DNA of 64,000 nt from Halocafeteria seosinensis (GCA_001687465.1 LVLI01000316.1:1-64000), one strand, 5' to 3'; numbered from the stretch's first letter, positions 10,400 through 21,341 are shown. Numbers and translations are program-made. The notes: generated by a model not told the origin, from the sequence alone.

Positions 10400-12000
10400 T
10401 GGCCATTGAGCTGGCAATTGGACATAATTAGGCCTCCGATTGCGATCTGGTGGAACAGACACACTACTACAGACCGCTGTCGCAACGGATGTCTTGCTAG
10501 GAAATTCTGTGGTCACTCCTGGTGCAACTCTGCTACTGACGGAAGCAGAGTACGGGGGGCCGAAGGTACAACTGTATCGGAAGTCAATGCTTGCGATATG
10601 GAAGTTAGGGGGCTTATCCTTGCGCTCACTTCAGCGATTTTTGTTCTGTCACTCTTGTAGAAGATGCAAGTGTGGGAACTGCGCTGCCAAGCTCCGTTTG
10701 TGTTCCTGTCGCTCGTGTAGAAGTGGAGGCTACACTGCTGCTGCCGAAGCCGTGCAACTCGAAGATGTAGTGTGAGAAGGACTTCCGCTACCCATTTGTT
10801 CTGAAATTCCGCTGTCGGTAGCGATTCCACGGACTCCAATGCCCTCCACTACTGCATAGATAGGGCTATAAACCTTGCGCACCTGCACAGTTCCAAGGGA
10901 TGTTATTCTGGCGGGAAGATGTTGATGCGTAGAGGCAGAATTGTATGGGACTCTTCACTATAAAGCAAAGCAAACGGCGTTCCGCTCCAAAATGCACGTT
11001 TCTACTATGGTCTCTTCCTAGAATCAAACCAGACTCTCCCTAGGAGAGGGTTTAAGGGTTAGTGCGTACACTGGACAGAAGCGGCAACTATACCGGGGAG
11101 ATTCCTACTCTGGTTCTTCCAAGGAGTATGGGCTGGCAGTGGTGCGGCACAGCCTGTTGCACAGATGCCGCGAATCCATCCAGAACCTGCAGGACTCCGG
11201 CGCTGGATGAAATTTCGACCAGTGTCTTCTAGTACAGCTCATCGTGCGTGAGCCTGCCATCCAAAGTACAAGTGTTCTGGGGTGTCCCATGGGTCCTCTC
11301 CCCTTGGAACGGCACACCTGCAGTCCTGACTATTTGATTGCTACGGAGTGATAGGGAAATCGAAGCCAAGAATATTAATCCAAGGAGTCAAAGCGTCAGA
11401 AACTTGACGGGGATATGACCTATTGGTAGTCTTGAGTTGATGCTCACCTGTCTCGCATACTCAGCAGCCTCAAAAGGTGTCAGGAATGCAGGTGACTCAT
11501 AATGAAAGCCACTCCTGCGATTTCTAGCATATTTAGCTGATCCCTAGTGTTCCGACCTCAATTACCCTTCGTCCTCGCGTTTCTTTGTGGCCTCTGTGCA
11601 GGTACAACTATCGTACGACGTGTCGCGCAAAACGGTTCGGGAGAGGGTGCCGATCTGGAGGCAACGCCAGCACTTTGCAATAGGGTAGGTGAAGAGCTAC
11701 TCGAATAAGCGGTATTTTGGAGACCAGAGGGCGAATTTGTCGGAGACAGTGTGGAGATTTCAGTCGTCGGCAGCGTCGGTGTACAAGTGGCAGAAGGGAT
11801 TGCACTGGAAGTTAGGGAAGTAGTCGGCGTTATTGCGGACGTACTCGAAATTTCCTCTGGTATGTAGCATTGGTGGAAGGAGAGGGTACTGTTTCGGTAG
11901 GAGATGTCCATGTGGATGTCGAGTGAGAAGACGTACTGGACTCAGAGACGACGAGCCGCTCCGAGAGGTACTGGCGCTTGCATGTTTCACTTTTAGCCTA
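10400..12000 (-). pseudogene. Ser/Thr-rich relic, probably a fourth copy of the surface-protein family
   Basis: On the minus strand several short out-of-phase frames are strongly Ser/Thr/Pro-rich: 11558-11911, a second frame at 11850-11990 with TSTWTSPTETVPSPST, and 10500-10800 with repeated TSTRATGTQTE-like runs. No intact Gly-rich domain or membrane anchor is visible. Composition and position next to the intact gene suggest a decayed stalk region. Homology is inferred from composition, which is weak evidence. Confidence 0.45.
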
Positions 12001-12539
12001 CGTCGATTTGGATTTCGCACTTTTCAGGACATATGACATGACATGCATACGCTTGCAATGACATGTTTTGCTTCGTTGAAATAAACGATACCATACAGAA
12101 GCTTGGGTTGAACTGGTGGGACAAAACATGCGCCTGAGTCCGGCCCAATGTGCAACGCTCGGATGTCCGATCAGTCGCAAGCAACAATGAGTCTGACACT
12201 GATCTGATATAGGTTGGGTTAAGAGTAGCTTATGAGTCGCTCGCGGCTCGAGGTGGGTACTGATCCTCCCGAAGATATCTAGTATACACTTCTACCTCGT
12301 GTTAGTTGTGTATTGAACTGTTTTCATTACGTGTGTTGTCCTGTTGTACGCCATAGCACAGCTGTAGCAGCTTGCTGTGGCAGGGAGTGCGTCGTGGAGG
12401 ATTGCTTGGGCTGTAGATTATCGGGCACTCGTTGTCAGCAGACAACATCTGTCTCTATGGGCGGCATTGTTTCTACGGTTTTAACAGTCACCTTGTTGCC
12501 AAGAATAAGCTCTTAAGCAGATGTCTCATTTTCAAATTC
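12001..12539. other. Intergenic, nothing recognised
   Basis: Only short overlapping frames occur on both strands, with no resemblance to known proteins. It would include the 3' region of the LRR gene on the minus strand. Confidence 0.4.
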
Positions 12540-15000
12540 TCATCCGGCAGTGTGAGCTAATTGCACTCGCTCCGCAGCAGTTGTTCGTGCCTCATTCTTT
12601 TGACACAACCTCTTAATTCGGCTTAAGATCGGCCCTTCCCGCAGTGTGCCACAGAGACTTACGAATAGATTGTTCAGTATAGATCCGTCGACAATTGGAT
12701 TTCGTGATAAATCTACCTCAGTCAAGCTCGTATTCACTTCTAATGCATCTGCCAAGTGCTGAGCGCCACGATCGTATATTCGATTTCCCTGGAAGGATAT
12801 GAAGGTTAGGGTCGTATTCGCTCGCAAGGCAGTTGCAAAGGACTCGGCAGTTTGGTCACCCATTAAGTTCCCGCGTAAACGGATACTTCTTAGACCCTTA
12901 TTCACTTTCAATGCATCGGCCAAATACTTGCCACCTTGATCACATATATCGTTTGCAGAGAAATTAAGCTTCTGCAAACTCGAATTTACCCGTAGCGCTT
13001 CCGAAATATTCCGAACACCATCAGTAGACATTTGGGTTTTCGACAACGAGAGATGGGTCAGTGTTGTATTGACTCTCAGCACATCTGATATATACTCTGC
13101 GCCTTTATCCCCCAATTGATTTGCATACAAACAAACTCGAGTGATACCGGTGTTCTCCTTCAGTGCCTTCGCCAAATAATGGGCACCCTTGTTGCTCATT
13201 TGACTCGACTCCAAATAGAGCTGACGGAAATTAGCATTCTCCTTGGCTTTTAGTACATCCGACAAATAATCAATTCCCCAGTCAGTGACTTCACTGTCGC
13301 GCAACGCAAGCTTTGTCAGGAACGTATTGTGTCTTAGTGCCTCGGCTATTTGATACACGCAATGGTCTCCTACGTTATGAAAGGATGCTTCTCGGTAGTA
13401 GGAATCATTGCTCCGGATACGCTGGATTCTACATTGTATATCCTGCGAAGCAGGGTGAGGGAACTAGGACTGTATGTAAAGCGATATTGAAAGTGCGAAT
13501 TAAGGAACTATCTTACCTGGTTCCTCTTGCATAGCTCCAGTAGGTTCTTAGAATGATACATGCTGCTTATGCTGTTATTACGTAAAACCAGTCTTTGTAG
13601 GCGCGTATTCACCTGAAGTGCATCCGCTAAATACACGGCACCGGAGCCTCCTATTTCGTTGTCACTCAAGTTAACTTGTGTCACAGTTGTATTTACTTTA
13701 AGCGCCTCTGCTAACTTTTTCATTTCATACTCAGGAATGCCCCCCAAAACGGCGGCAAACATACTGCACATGCTTGATAAAGATTTACTACCGATTTGGT
13801 TCCCGGACAAATCTATTCTTGTTAGACTCCTATTCGCTTCGAGTGCTTCTGCCAAGCTTTGAACACCCGCATCCTTTATTCGATTCCTCCGGAAGTCTAC
13901 CATCTGTAGGGTCGCGTTCACTTTCAATGCTCCTGCAAACGACGTTGCCGCTTGGTTACCAAAATTATTCGAGGTTAAAGCTATTGTGCGCAGGCACTTA
14001 TTTTCTTTCAGTGCATCTGCCAAGTACTGACCGCACTTATCACATAATCTGCTGGCAGATAAATCGAGTTGCCGCACACTTGTATTTACTCGTAGTGCGT
14101 CTGCCAAAAACCTAACAACTTTCCTACATAGAAAAGTTTCCGACAAGGTGAAATGAGTCAGCGCCGTATTGGCTCTCAGCGTGTCTGCCACGTGCTGGAA
14201 ACCCTTGGCCTCCACTTTATTTGCATACAAACAGACTTTAGTAAGACTGTTGATTTTCAGAGCCTCACCCAAATACTCGATTCCCTGATTAGTGAGGCCA
14301 CTATCTCGCAGTTCGAGACTTTCTAGGTAAGAATTTTCTCTAAGTGCTTCAACGAGTTGACACATGCCATTGTCCCCGAGGTAGTGAAAGCTTGCTTCTG
14401 TGTACGAGGAATCATCGTCTAGGATACGCTGAATCCTGTTTTGTATATCCTGTGCTTACGGGTGAATAGTTGTGCAGCTCACATTGAGCTTCAGCCGAAG
14501 TCGTTAAGCTGAGAAAACACCCTTACCTGATTTCTCTCGCATAACTCGCGTGCTCTGTTAAGCGTAGTGTTGTCGGTTATTTTGAAATTCCACAAATTGA
14601 GCACTTCGAGATTTACGTTCTCACTTAGAGCATCCACCAGAGCTTGAGCTGCCCAATTCGTCATGAGGTTGTCATTCAGGTTAAGCTCAGACAACCCATA
14701 ATTAGCTCGCAGAGCGTCGGCCAAATAGTGCGCGCCCCAACTACCAATTTTGTTCTGATCCAAATGGAGTACCTTCAAGGTTTTGTTCTTTTTTAGTGCA
14801 TCTGCTAAATACTGTGCGCCGTAAGTACCTATCTTATTATCGCCCAAGTTAAGTGTCGTCAAATTCGTGTTTTCTTCAAGTGCCTCCGCAAGCTGTTCAA
14901 CATCATCGTCGTCAACGTTACATGAATAGAAATTCGCTTCTTGAAGATGCTGGCTATTACTTTTGATCCTTGTTATCTCTTTCTGTTTAGCCGTAGGCAT
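12540..15000 (-). CDS. Modular leucine-rich-repeat (RNI/RanGAP-type) protein, three exons
   Basis: The start is ATG 15000. Exons are 15000-14527, 14449-13517 and 13442-12540, and the joined protein is about 769 residues. Both introns (77 and 74 nt) are GT-AG and phase 0. Each exon is a self-contained module. It opens with a short helix (DIQNRIQRI.. / DIQCRIQRI..), then SFHYLGDNGM.Q-type capping residues, then 4-9 LRRs of about 28 residues. These have the ribonuclease-inhibitor pattern LxxLxLxxNxIxxxGAxYLADALKxNxx. Exons 1 and 2 end with ELC(E/K)RNQ exactly at the splice site. There is no signal peptide or membrane segment, so it is probably intracellular. RI-type LRRs are scaffolds for protein binding (RanGAP, NLR sensors); the ligand here is unknown. 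A 351-bp sequence upstream (15061-15411) is also present upstream of the neighbouring ATPase gene. Confidence 0.85.
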
Positions 15001-15060
15001 CTTTGCTGCAGAAAACAGTTTCCAAAGGCAAACGAGAGGATTCTTTCTTCACCGGTAGAG

Positions 15061-15411
15061 CCGGTTCCGGTGGAAGGTATACTCGCTAGTAGATGCGCGA
15101 AAGGCAAGGTGAGCAAAACGTTTAGAAAATCGCAGAATGTCGAGGGTTAACAATCCAAACCTTTATTAAAATATGCCCGAAGAAGTTCAGGAGAAGCGTG
15201 CACTGCAGTCTGCAGTGGCAGTGCAGTCCATGCTGTGTGAATGTCGCCGAGAATTTTCTGTTCCCGGCAACATTTCGCGTTATGCCAATACAGTACAACG
15301 TACCTTGCAAATATCAAGGAATAACGCGTTATTTTAGTTCGCATGAAGCCTGGTGAAAGATGAATCTTACTGTAGCGTCCTATACCGCGTATATCTCCGG
15401 GGCTCAGTAAG
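15061..15411. repeat. Direct repeat copy 1 (351 bp), upstream of the LRR gene
   Basis: Begins CCGGTTCCGGTGGAAGG and ends GGGGCTCAGTAAG. It is nearly identical to 17285-17624 except for an 11-bp length difference in a CTGCAGTCTGCAGT-rich spot (near 15210) and a few substitutions. It starts 61 bp before the LRR start codon on the minus strand. It could be a duplicated promoter/5' region, a long-terminal-repeat-like border, or a dispersed element. Confidence 0.85.
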
Positions 15412-15701
15412 CGCCTTGGGGGGGCCCCGGGGGGGGGTTATCATAAATGGTGGTTATAGAATTTAATGATTATGTAGATTTCAAGGTAGAGCAGACAATA
15501 CTGATTTTGACGGTGATGTTGAAATTTGTTTTGAATGTATCAATACTTTCATTTGAGCCGCCTTAATCATCCGTGCTGTGGAGCCTCAGTGGAGGGTAAA
15601 ACGTCAATCATACCAGTCATATACCAGTCACTGTTTCAAGAAAGAGAAGTGGTGTTTTTGATATTTTCTCCACTTCAACGTATAAAAAGAATTTTGCCCG
15701 A

Positions 15702-17021
15702 TCATTGGCCTGCCTCGATCTCCCAGTTCTCCTTTTGAGGATGAACCGTCCAGTTCTTCGACTGTTTCAATTCCTCCTTGCACACATGCTCGAAGTCATA
15801 ATAAGTCTGATTTCGAAATATGTACCTCATGTAGTCCTCCACGTATTTGCTTTCAAAGCTCAAGCACCCGTCCAAATCTGTAGTGAACAGGTTTCCTGCA
15901 TCGCAAAAGTCTTGAATGGCGTAAGTACCGTAACCATATTCTGCCAAAAGAGGAACCAAGTCCCTTTTCTCTAAACATTCCAAGGAGCTACGCATTGACA
16001 AAGAATGGTTCACCAGCGCATGTGCAACACTATCAAAGCATTTCGCTCCCTCCTTTCCCCGCATTGACTCGATATGTGCTGTCGCCTCTTCGTATGCTTT
16101 ACTCGCAACTCTCCTCATCTCTTCCTGAACCCTATATAATTCCTGCTTGGAAACAGACGAAACAGGCGCGTAGTCCTCAAGGTCACCAGGCTTACTTCCA
16201 ATGACATGCCAGATCCAACACCTTAACTCTGGATCTTCTATCCTTTTATCTTTCAACAGGTATTCGTTCGCTTCGTTTCGTTCAAGATTACCAAATATCA
16301 CCTTGGTTGCGTAGATGTGGTCTGACACCTTCCTGATCTTGTGTATTCCTTCACCGGGGGAAGTGATAAGAATCACTTGAAATTGAGATCTCTTTTCTCG
16401 GCGTGCTGTGCGCCCAAACAGGACCCATGTTTTCACTTCATCCTGAGGTGCGAAGTCAATATCATCGACGACAACCAACGGGGAAGATCCAAGTGTGGCG
16501 TATGCTGTCGCCAGTGCCCTTTCGAGTCCGGCTTTCATACCCATTTCCAGTCTGGCAGGAATGTCGACCTCGTATTTGAACCGTCTAAAGCATTTCGAGA
16601 AAGACATCCAAGTGTCTACGTATCTATAGCTTAGGTACAAAACAGGCTTCCCTTCCGATGACAGTTCTTCTAAATATTTCTTTGCCGTGGTCGTCTTGCC
16701 CGTACCCTTGGGGCCATACCAAACTTGGAATGGTTTGGATTCCAGTGAAGAGAGAGGTTTGGACCGGTTGACAAAATAATGTCCCTGTAAGTCCAGTAGG
16801 TTAGTCTTCGGCTCCTTCAGCAATTGAACCAGCTTCTGGTCGGGGGAGAGTCGATAATATGGAAGGAAGGGTTCAATTAGTTCAATCCAGTACGCGCCAG
16901 CATGCTTTGAAAGTCGCTCCTCCCAGTTGTACGAGAGAGAGCCCGTGCCAACACCGATCGTGAGAATGGCTCCAATGCCAAAGTACACAGCACATACAAA
17001 GGCTACGTAATGCGTGGTCAT
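15702..17021 (-). CDS. Membrane-anchored STAND/AAA-like P-loop ATPase
   Basis: The frame is open from 17168, but its first ATG is at 17021, giving about 439 residues. The extra upstream part begins with a TTG codon and could be a 5' UTR or an exon. Residues 5-27 form one membrane segment (YVAFVCAVYFGIGAILTIG). The P-loop is GPKGTGKTT (103-111). Walker B is LVVVDDID (182-189). It is followed by a possible sensor strand FQVILITSP, the arrangement seen in STAND-type NTPases (NACHT/archaeal ATPase families). The C-terminal ~200 residues are helical with no repeat domain. The adjacent LRR gene has the same orientation and shares the upstream direct repeat, which suggests joint expression. A split NLR-like pair is one reading; a mitochondrial or ER ATPase unrelated to LRRs is the alternative. 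Confidence 0.75.
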   Translation of the reverse strand: MTTHYVAFVCAVYFGIGAILTIGVGTGSLSYNWEERLSKHAGAYWIELIEPFLPYYRLSPDQKLVQLLKEPKTNLLDLQGHYFVNRSKPLSSLESKPFQVWYGPKGTGKTTTAKKYLEELSSEGKPVLYLSYRYVDTWMSFSKCFRRFKYEVDIPARLEMGMKAGLERALATAYATLGSSPLVVVDDIDFAPQDEVKTWVLFGRTARREKRSQFQVILITSPGEGIHKIRKVSDHIYATKVIFGNLERNEANEYLLKDKRIEDPELRCWIWHVIGSKPGDLEDYAPVSSVSKQELYRVQEEMRRVASKAYEEATAHIESMRGKEGAKCFDSVAHALVNHSLSMRSSLECLEKRDLVPLLAEYGYGTYAIQDFCDAGNLFTTDLDGCLSFESKYVEDYMRYIFRNQTYYDFEHVCKEELKQSKNWTVHPQKENWEIEAGQ

Positions 17022-17284
17022 TATACCAAGTGAAAGATACCACGTGAAAACCTCACAGACAAATTGACGTGCCCACTTGCTGTTCTGGCATTGGCACTCT
17101 CCTACAGTGAGAGTTCCTCCGTTCTCCCGGCATCTCAGTGTTCTGAAGAAAACCCCAAACCAAACCAATACATCGAAAACTATAGTATAGCCATGTACAC
17201 AAAGCTTTCATAAAGCGAGTTTTCAATCTTCAATCATACCAGTCAAGCCCTAACTTCAACCATACCAGTCATAAGGGGTATACA

Positions 17285-17624
17285 CCGGTTCCGGTGGAAG
17301 GTATACTCGCTAGTAGATGCGCGAAAGGCAAGGTGGGCGAAACGTTTAGAAAATCGCAGAATGTCGAGAGTTAACAATCCAGACCTTTATTAAAATATGC
17401 CCGAAGAAGTTCAGGAGAAGCGTGCACTGCAGTCTGCAGTCCTTGCTGTGTGAATGTCGCCGAGAATTTTCTGTGCCCGGCAACATTTCGCGTTATGCCA
17501 ATACAGTACAACGTACCTTGCAAATATCAAGGAATAACGCACTATTTTCGTTGGCATGAAGCCTGGTGAAAGATGGATCTTACTGTAGCGTCCTATACCG
17601 CGTATATCTCCGGGGCTCAGTAAG
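17285..17624. repeat. Direct repeat copy 2 (340 bp), upstream of the ATPase gene
   Basis: Same orientation and ends as 15061-15411, lacking 11 bp. It lies 264 bp before the ATPase ATG on the minus strand. The flanks of the two copies show no obvious target-site duplication. The short phrase ATACCAGTCA occurs several times close to both copies (15608-15633 and 17233-17270). Confidence 0.85.
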
Positions 17625-18127
17625 GGACCTCGAGTCAGCTGTACACGGTCTCGTTTCACGAACCTAGAACATTGACAATCTTATGGCAGGATTTATCCCG
17701 AATGGCCGAAGCGCCAGAATCGTGATGCATGGGGTTCTGTCGCATTGGCAGATTGGGCGTTGCAGCACCCAAGCAATACCATGCAACACGAGCAAAGGGC
17801 AAGTTCTCATCGAATTCGTCCCTGTTGGTCGAGTGCTTAGACGCTTTCCTTGCCCTCCTTGACAGTGTACTCTTTACTTTACAGTTGTTGGGTACTAAAT
17901 AAAGCATTTAACTGAACTGAAAATGTTTTTGGGTTAGTATTCTTGAGCATTGGACCAACTATCCCCTCAGAGCTGAGCCTCCACCGGAGTTCCCACTCAG
18001 ATGGCTTGAACAACTGACAGCTGACAAGTGGCTTGCGTCACTCACTAGTAGAGCTCATTCAGTAAGTTCAGTACCTTAGAAAAATCTCCACAAATCAAAA
18101 TTTGCCACGTTGCTTTCCCGGGTTTCT
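17625..18127. other. Intergenic, no recognised gene
   Basis: A minus-strand frame of about 80 codons (17656-17907) is rich in Lys and Arg near its start and resembles nothing I know. It may be another mobile-element relic. Nothing else is supportable. Confidence 0.35.
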
Positions 18128-19234
18128 CTATTGCGCGTTGTTTTGAGTTCGTCTATAGCGGACGCTTCGCCGTGCTATCTGAATAGGCCAGTGCGCTGGA
18201 CATGAACTAGTTGACACTCTACTTCGCGTCCGTGAGGGCGATGCGCTGGGCCTTCCCGCTCCATTGAAACTTGTGGTTGCATTCCTCCGTGTTTTTGTAG
18301 TCGCATGTTCAGTTGTGGAGGACGGTACGTGAGCAGTTTCCGAGCTTCTATTACACACGTCGGACGGTGTTCTGCTGATACACGCTTTCTCTGTACTTTT
18401 CAGAGTGCTTGTGGTTTTGGTAGAGTCACTCATTGTGGGAACTATGGAGTTCATACTGCTGGGAGTACTGCTCGGAGTAGAACTCGATGCTGCTCGCTGA
18501 GTCCTAACCCACCGGCTATCCACCAGCTGTTTCTCCGTTAAACCCTCAGAGGACGCTGCCGCATCAATACACCTCCATGAAAGCTTAAGTTTGCTATGAG
18601 TGGGGCCTTGCAAATATTTGACCTGACGAGTGTGGAAACGTAGTTTGAATGACCACTGGAGAAACGATTACCCACGTATAGTGTCGACGTACCAGGATGG
18701 GACGTGTCCCTTCACTAAGCACTGTGTTCTCTTCGTTCGACACAAGCCCACTAATACCATCGTTGTTAATCAACTGTAATGGAGTGTTTAACAAATTTCT
18801 GTGGAATGCCTACCATTCTGAAAGCCAGGTCGACCACCGAGACTTACGAGCACATCGTCGATGAACAACAGACTTGAGTCATCGGATTCCAAATAAAATG
18901 TGTAACATCCTTGTTTTGGGACTTCTAAAAAACCTTCGAATCGGGCATAAAAGTCCTCATATACCTTATCACCGTTTTCGTCCGTCGGTGCTGCCGGCCA
19001 GTACGTGTCTGTGTCGTTGCCCGGAGTCGTATGGAGATCAAGCTCTTGGTACACGGCGGTCGAGCAACTTTTTTCGATAATATGGTCTTCTGCTTCCACT
19101 ATTGTCTTCCAGTGGTCACCATCGTCCAAACCGTCCCTGCTTGTGCGATAAAGTGTAGCGTGCCAGCCCCGGTCGCCTTGCACGGCAACTGCCAAGCAGC
19201 CCATCAACATGATTTCACGCACAAAGGATGACAT
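18128..19234 (-). CDS. PA14-domain secreted or surface protein with Ser/Thr-rich tail
   Basis: Proposed exons are 19234-18814, 18730-18672 and 18622-18128 (about 324 residues). The introns are 83 and 49 nt, GT-AG, and restore one frame. A signal peptide is likely (SSFVREIMLMGCLAVAVQG). The PA14 domain follows: GWHATLYR..., YARFEGFLEVPKQGCYTFYLESDDSSLLFIDDVLV, then after splicing RPILVRRHY and KLKLSW at its end. PA14 beta-barrels bind carbohydrate or mediate adhesion in many surface proteins (e.g. GLEYA adhesins). The tail is Ser/Thr-rich with several SSTPSS-like runs but no membrane segment before the stop. It may therefore be a secreted form or a truncated member of a family whose members end in a membrane anchor. 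A broken second PA14 copy lies at 34.0-34.6 kb. Confidence 0.7.
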
Positions 19235-19439
19235 CGCGTGGATTGACCACAGGAGAAAGACATTTCGACATTGTATGAAGTAAGGGCATGAAATCACAGA
19301 CAATCATGCAGCAATGATCGACTATCACACATTGTAGAACACCAATTCGATGTTTCCTCACACCATTGTGACACCAACCACTCGGCCTAGTTGATCGACA
19401 GCCAAATACTAAAATACTGAGAAGACGTTATTCCGGCAT

Positions 19440-19815
19440 AGTTAGTTACCAAGAGAAATCCATCGCATTCATACTCTCCAAATGCCAAAGTGAAGCTTTC
19501 TCGCGGATGTTGAGATGAGGTACTCCTGGAAAATGGATTCGCAACTTGAGGAAGCCGACAGCGATCTTTCTTGAAAGTAACAGTGATGGTGCCCGCACCA
19601 ACGAAGGGAATAAAAGCGCCATAACGACATCGAAATTGCTTTGTAGAAAGGAGTTCCTAAGCGAAGACTCCATGACAATTGTTGCCGAAGTTTTCTTCAC
19701 TGTGCCTGGGCTTCTTGCGTACCACCTTCATTCGACTGCGGAAGTGTTGGGTACGGCATCGTATTAGGAACACGTCCACTATATAGTCTCCATCTGCAGG
19801 TACATTCTACAGCTT
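19440..19815 (-). pseudogene. Chimeric relic: LRR-gene fragment joined to Gly-rich-gene fragment
   Basis: Around 19760-19810 the minus strand encodes NVPADGDYIVDVFL, the opening of the glycine-rich domain of the gene at 7646-10084. Immediately downstream, 19446-19555 encodes HLNIREKASLWHLESMNAMDFSW, matching HLNIRENASFQHLENMNAIDVSW of the LRR gene at 20169-21341. No full protein is possible. Two unrelated gene fragments have been brought together. Confidence 0.65.
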
Positions 19816-20168
19816 GACAAATTCACGCATGCACTAAGTTTATCGAGAAGGGATTGCCTTTCGTGTTCCTACAATAATCATTCAGTTTGTGACTTCGTGC
19901 AGGTGGATGTACATTTGCGACGAAGGGATTAAGTTGAGATAAGTGATTTGTACATGGCGAAAAATTGTTATTTTCACAAAATGCATTCCCTGGCTTATGT
20001 ATCGTGTGGTCTATTGTAGTCCGGCAATCAAGCGAAATTAGTTGGCCCGCATACCTGAGCATTATCGAAGTCTATATAGCTCCAGGGACCTTGAAAAGAT
20101 CCAGGAGTGATGAGCATGCTGCATCAAGTATCGAACCAAGCTTGGTAAGTGCTTTAAAACGTTCTCAT

Positions 20169-21341
20169 TTAAGGTCCTTTGATGAGGGAAGTTAACTTCG
20201 GTAAACTCTGAAAAGCTTTATCGGTTACCGTGGACTCATTACATCCTTTTATGTTTAGCGACTTTAAGTGCGGCATGTTCTTGAAGGCACCATCAGTAAT
20301 TGTGGATTGCCCACAATTAGCCAAATTAAGCGATGTTAATGTCGATAAGTGCCGAAAGGCATCGTCTGTAATCGTTGACTGAGTACAGCCGACCATGCAT
20401 AGGTCCTCTAAACGTATTAAATTTACGAAAGCCTGGGACGTGATCGTTGACTGAGTACATCCGCTTATGCTTAACGAAAGCAAGTTAGACAGATGACTGA
20501 AAGCATCATCGTCGATAGTAGGCTGATCACAGAAGCCAACGTTAAGGTACGCTAGGTTTACAAGATGTCTAAAAGCTTCCCTTGTTATGCTTTGTTGTCT
20601 GCAGTAAGCCATATCCAGAAAGCTAAGATTCGATAAATGCTGGAATGCATCATTCGTTATGGCTCCTTGGTTGCAAAATCGCATTTTCAATGACCTTAAA
20701 TTTTGTAAATGTCTGAACGCCTCATCGGTGATGGTCAGATGGTTGCAATGGGAAATGTTGCACGACTGTAGACGTGACAAATGCATGAATGCCTCGTCGG
20801 TAATAGTACGCTGGTCACATTGGTGCATATCTAGCCATGTCAAGTTCGACAGGTACTGGAAGTCATCATCTCCAACGATACCGTCTTCGCACCATGACAT
20901 GTCAACCGATTTGAAATGCGAGACCTGCTCGAAGACCTTATTCTGGTGCAGTTGCCACGATACATCTATCGCATTCATATTCTCCAAGTGTTGAAATGAA
21001 GCGTTCTCTCGGATATTGAGATGAGCGATTCCTGAAAAACGAGGGTATCGAGCGAGATCGGCTCTCGACTGAATTCGCAACTTGTAGCGAGGCCAGCGAA
21101 ACTTTGACCACCAATTGTCATGGAGCCTTTGCTTGGATGCTCTCTTGGTAGTATCAGCTTCGTCGTCTTGTGGTATCAATACTTCTTCCCAGTATGCCAC
21201 CATGTCTTCCACGCCCCATTTAGCCATTGTCGAGCACGATCTCGAGGGAGGTGGTCTTTCCGTGTACCACCGCAAGTACTCTTCTAGTATCCATAGAGAC
21301 TGCTTCCCGGGGAAAATTTCACCATTCGAACCATCATTCAT
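20169..21341 (-). CDS. Cysteine-containing LRR protein (TITDEAF repeat type)
   Basis: The frame is open from 21515, but the first ATG is at 21341 (about 390 residues). The N-terminal ~110 residues contain Trp-rich segments (WILEEYLRWY, MVAYWEEVLI, WWSKFRWPRYKLRI) that could form an F-box-like adaptor helix bundle. This is inference. Then come about 11 repeats of 25 residues of the form F(Q/R)HLSNLxSLxMxxCxQxTITDEA, an LRR subtype with a conserved Cys (LRR_CC-like). Such arrays occur in F-box/LRR proteins, and similar TITDAAF-type repeats are known from protists and large DNA viruses. There is no signal peptide. Likely role is protein recognition, possibly in ubiquitination; the partner is unknown. 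A relic of the same family is at 40158-40985. Confidence 0.8.
   Translation of the reverse strand: MNDGSNGEIFPGKQSLWILEEYLRWYTERPPPSRSCSTMAKWGVEDMVAYWEEVLIPQDDEADTTKRASKQRLHDNWWSKFRWPRYKLRIQSRADLARYPRFSGIAHLNIRENASFQHLENMNAIDVSWQLHQNKVFEQVSHFKSVDMSWCEDGIVGDDDFQYLSNLTWLDMHQCDQRTITDEAFMHLSRLQSCNISHCNHLTITDEAFRHLQNLRSLKMRFCNQGAITNDAFQHLSNLSFLDMAYCRQQSITREAFRHLVNLAYLNVGFCDQPTIDDDAFSHLSNLLSLSISGCTQSTITSQAFVNLIRLEDLCMVGCTQSTITDDAFRHLSTLTSLNLANCGQSTITDGAFKNMPHLKSLNIKGCNESTVTDKAFQSLPKLTSLIKGP

Noticed and set aside
15061-17624. Direct repeats as LTRs of an LTR retrotransposon
   Set aside because: No gag, protease, reverse transcriptase or integrase between them, no TG...CA termini and no target-site duplication; kept only as an alternative for a non-autonomous element.
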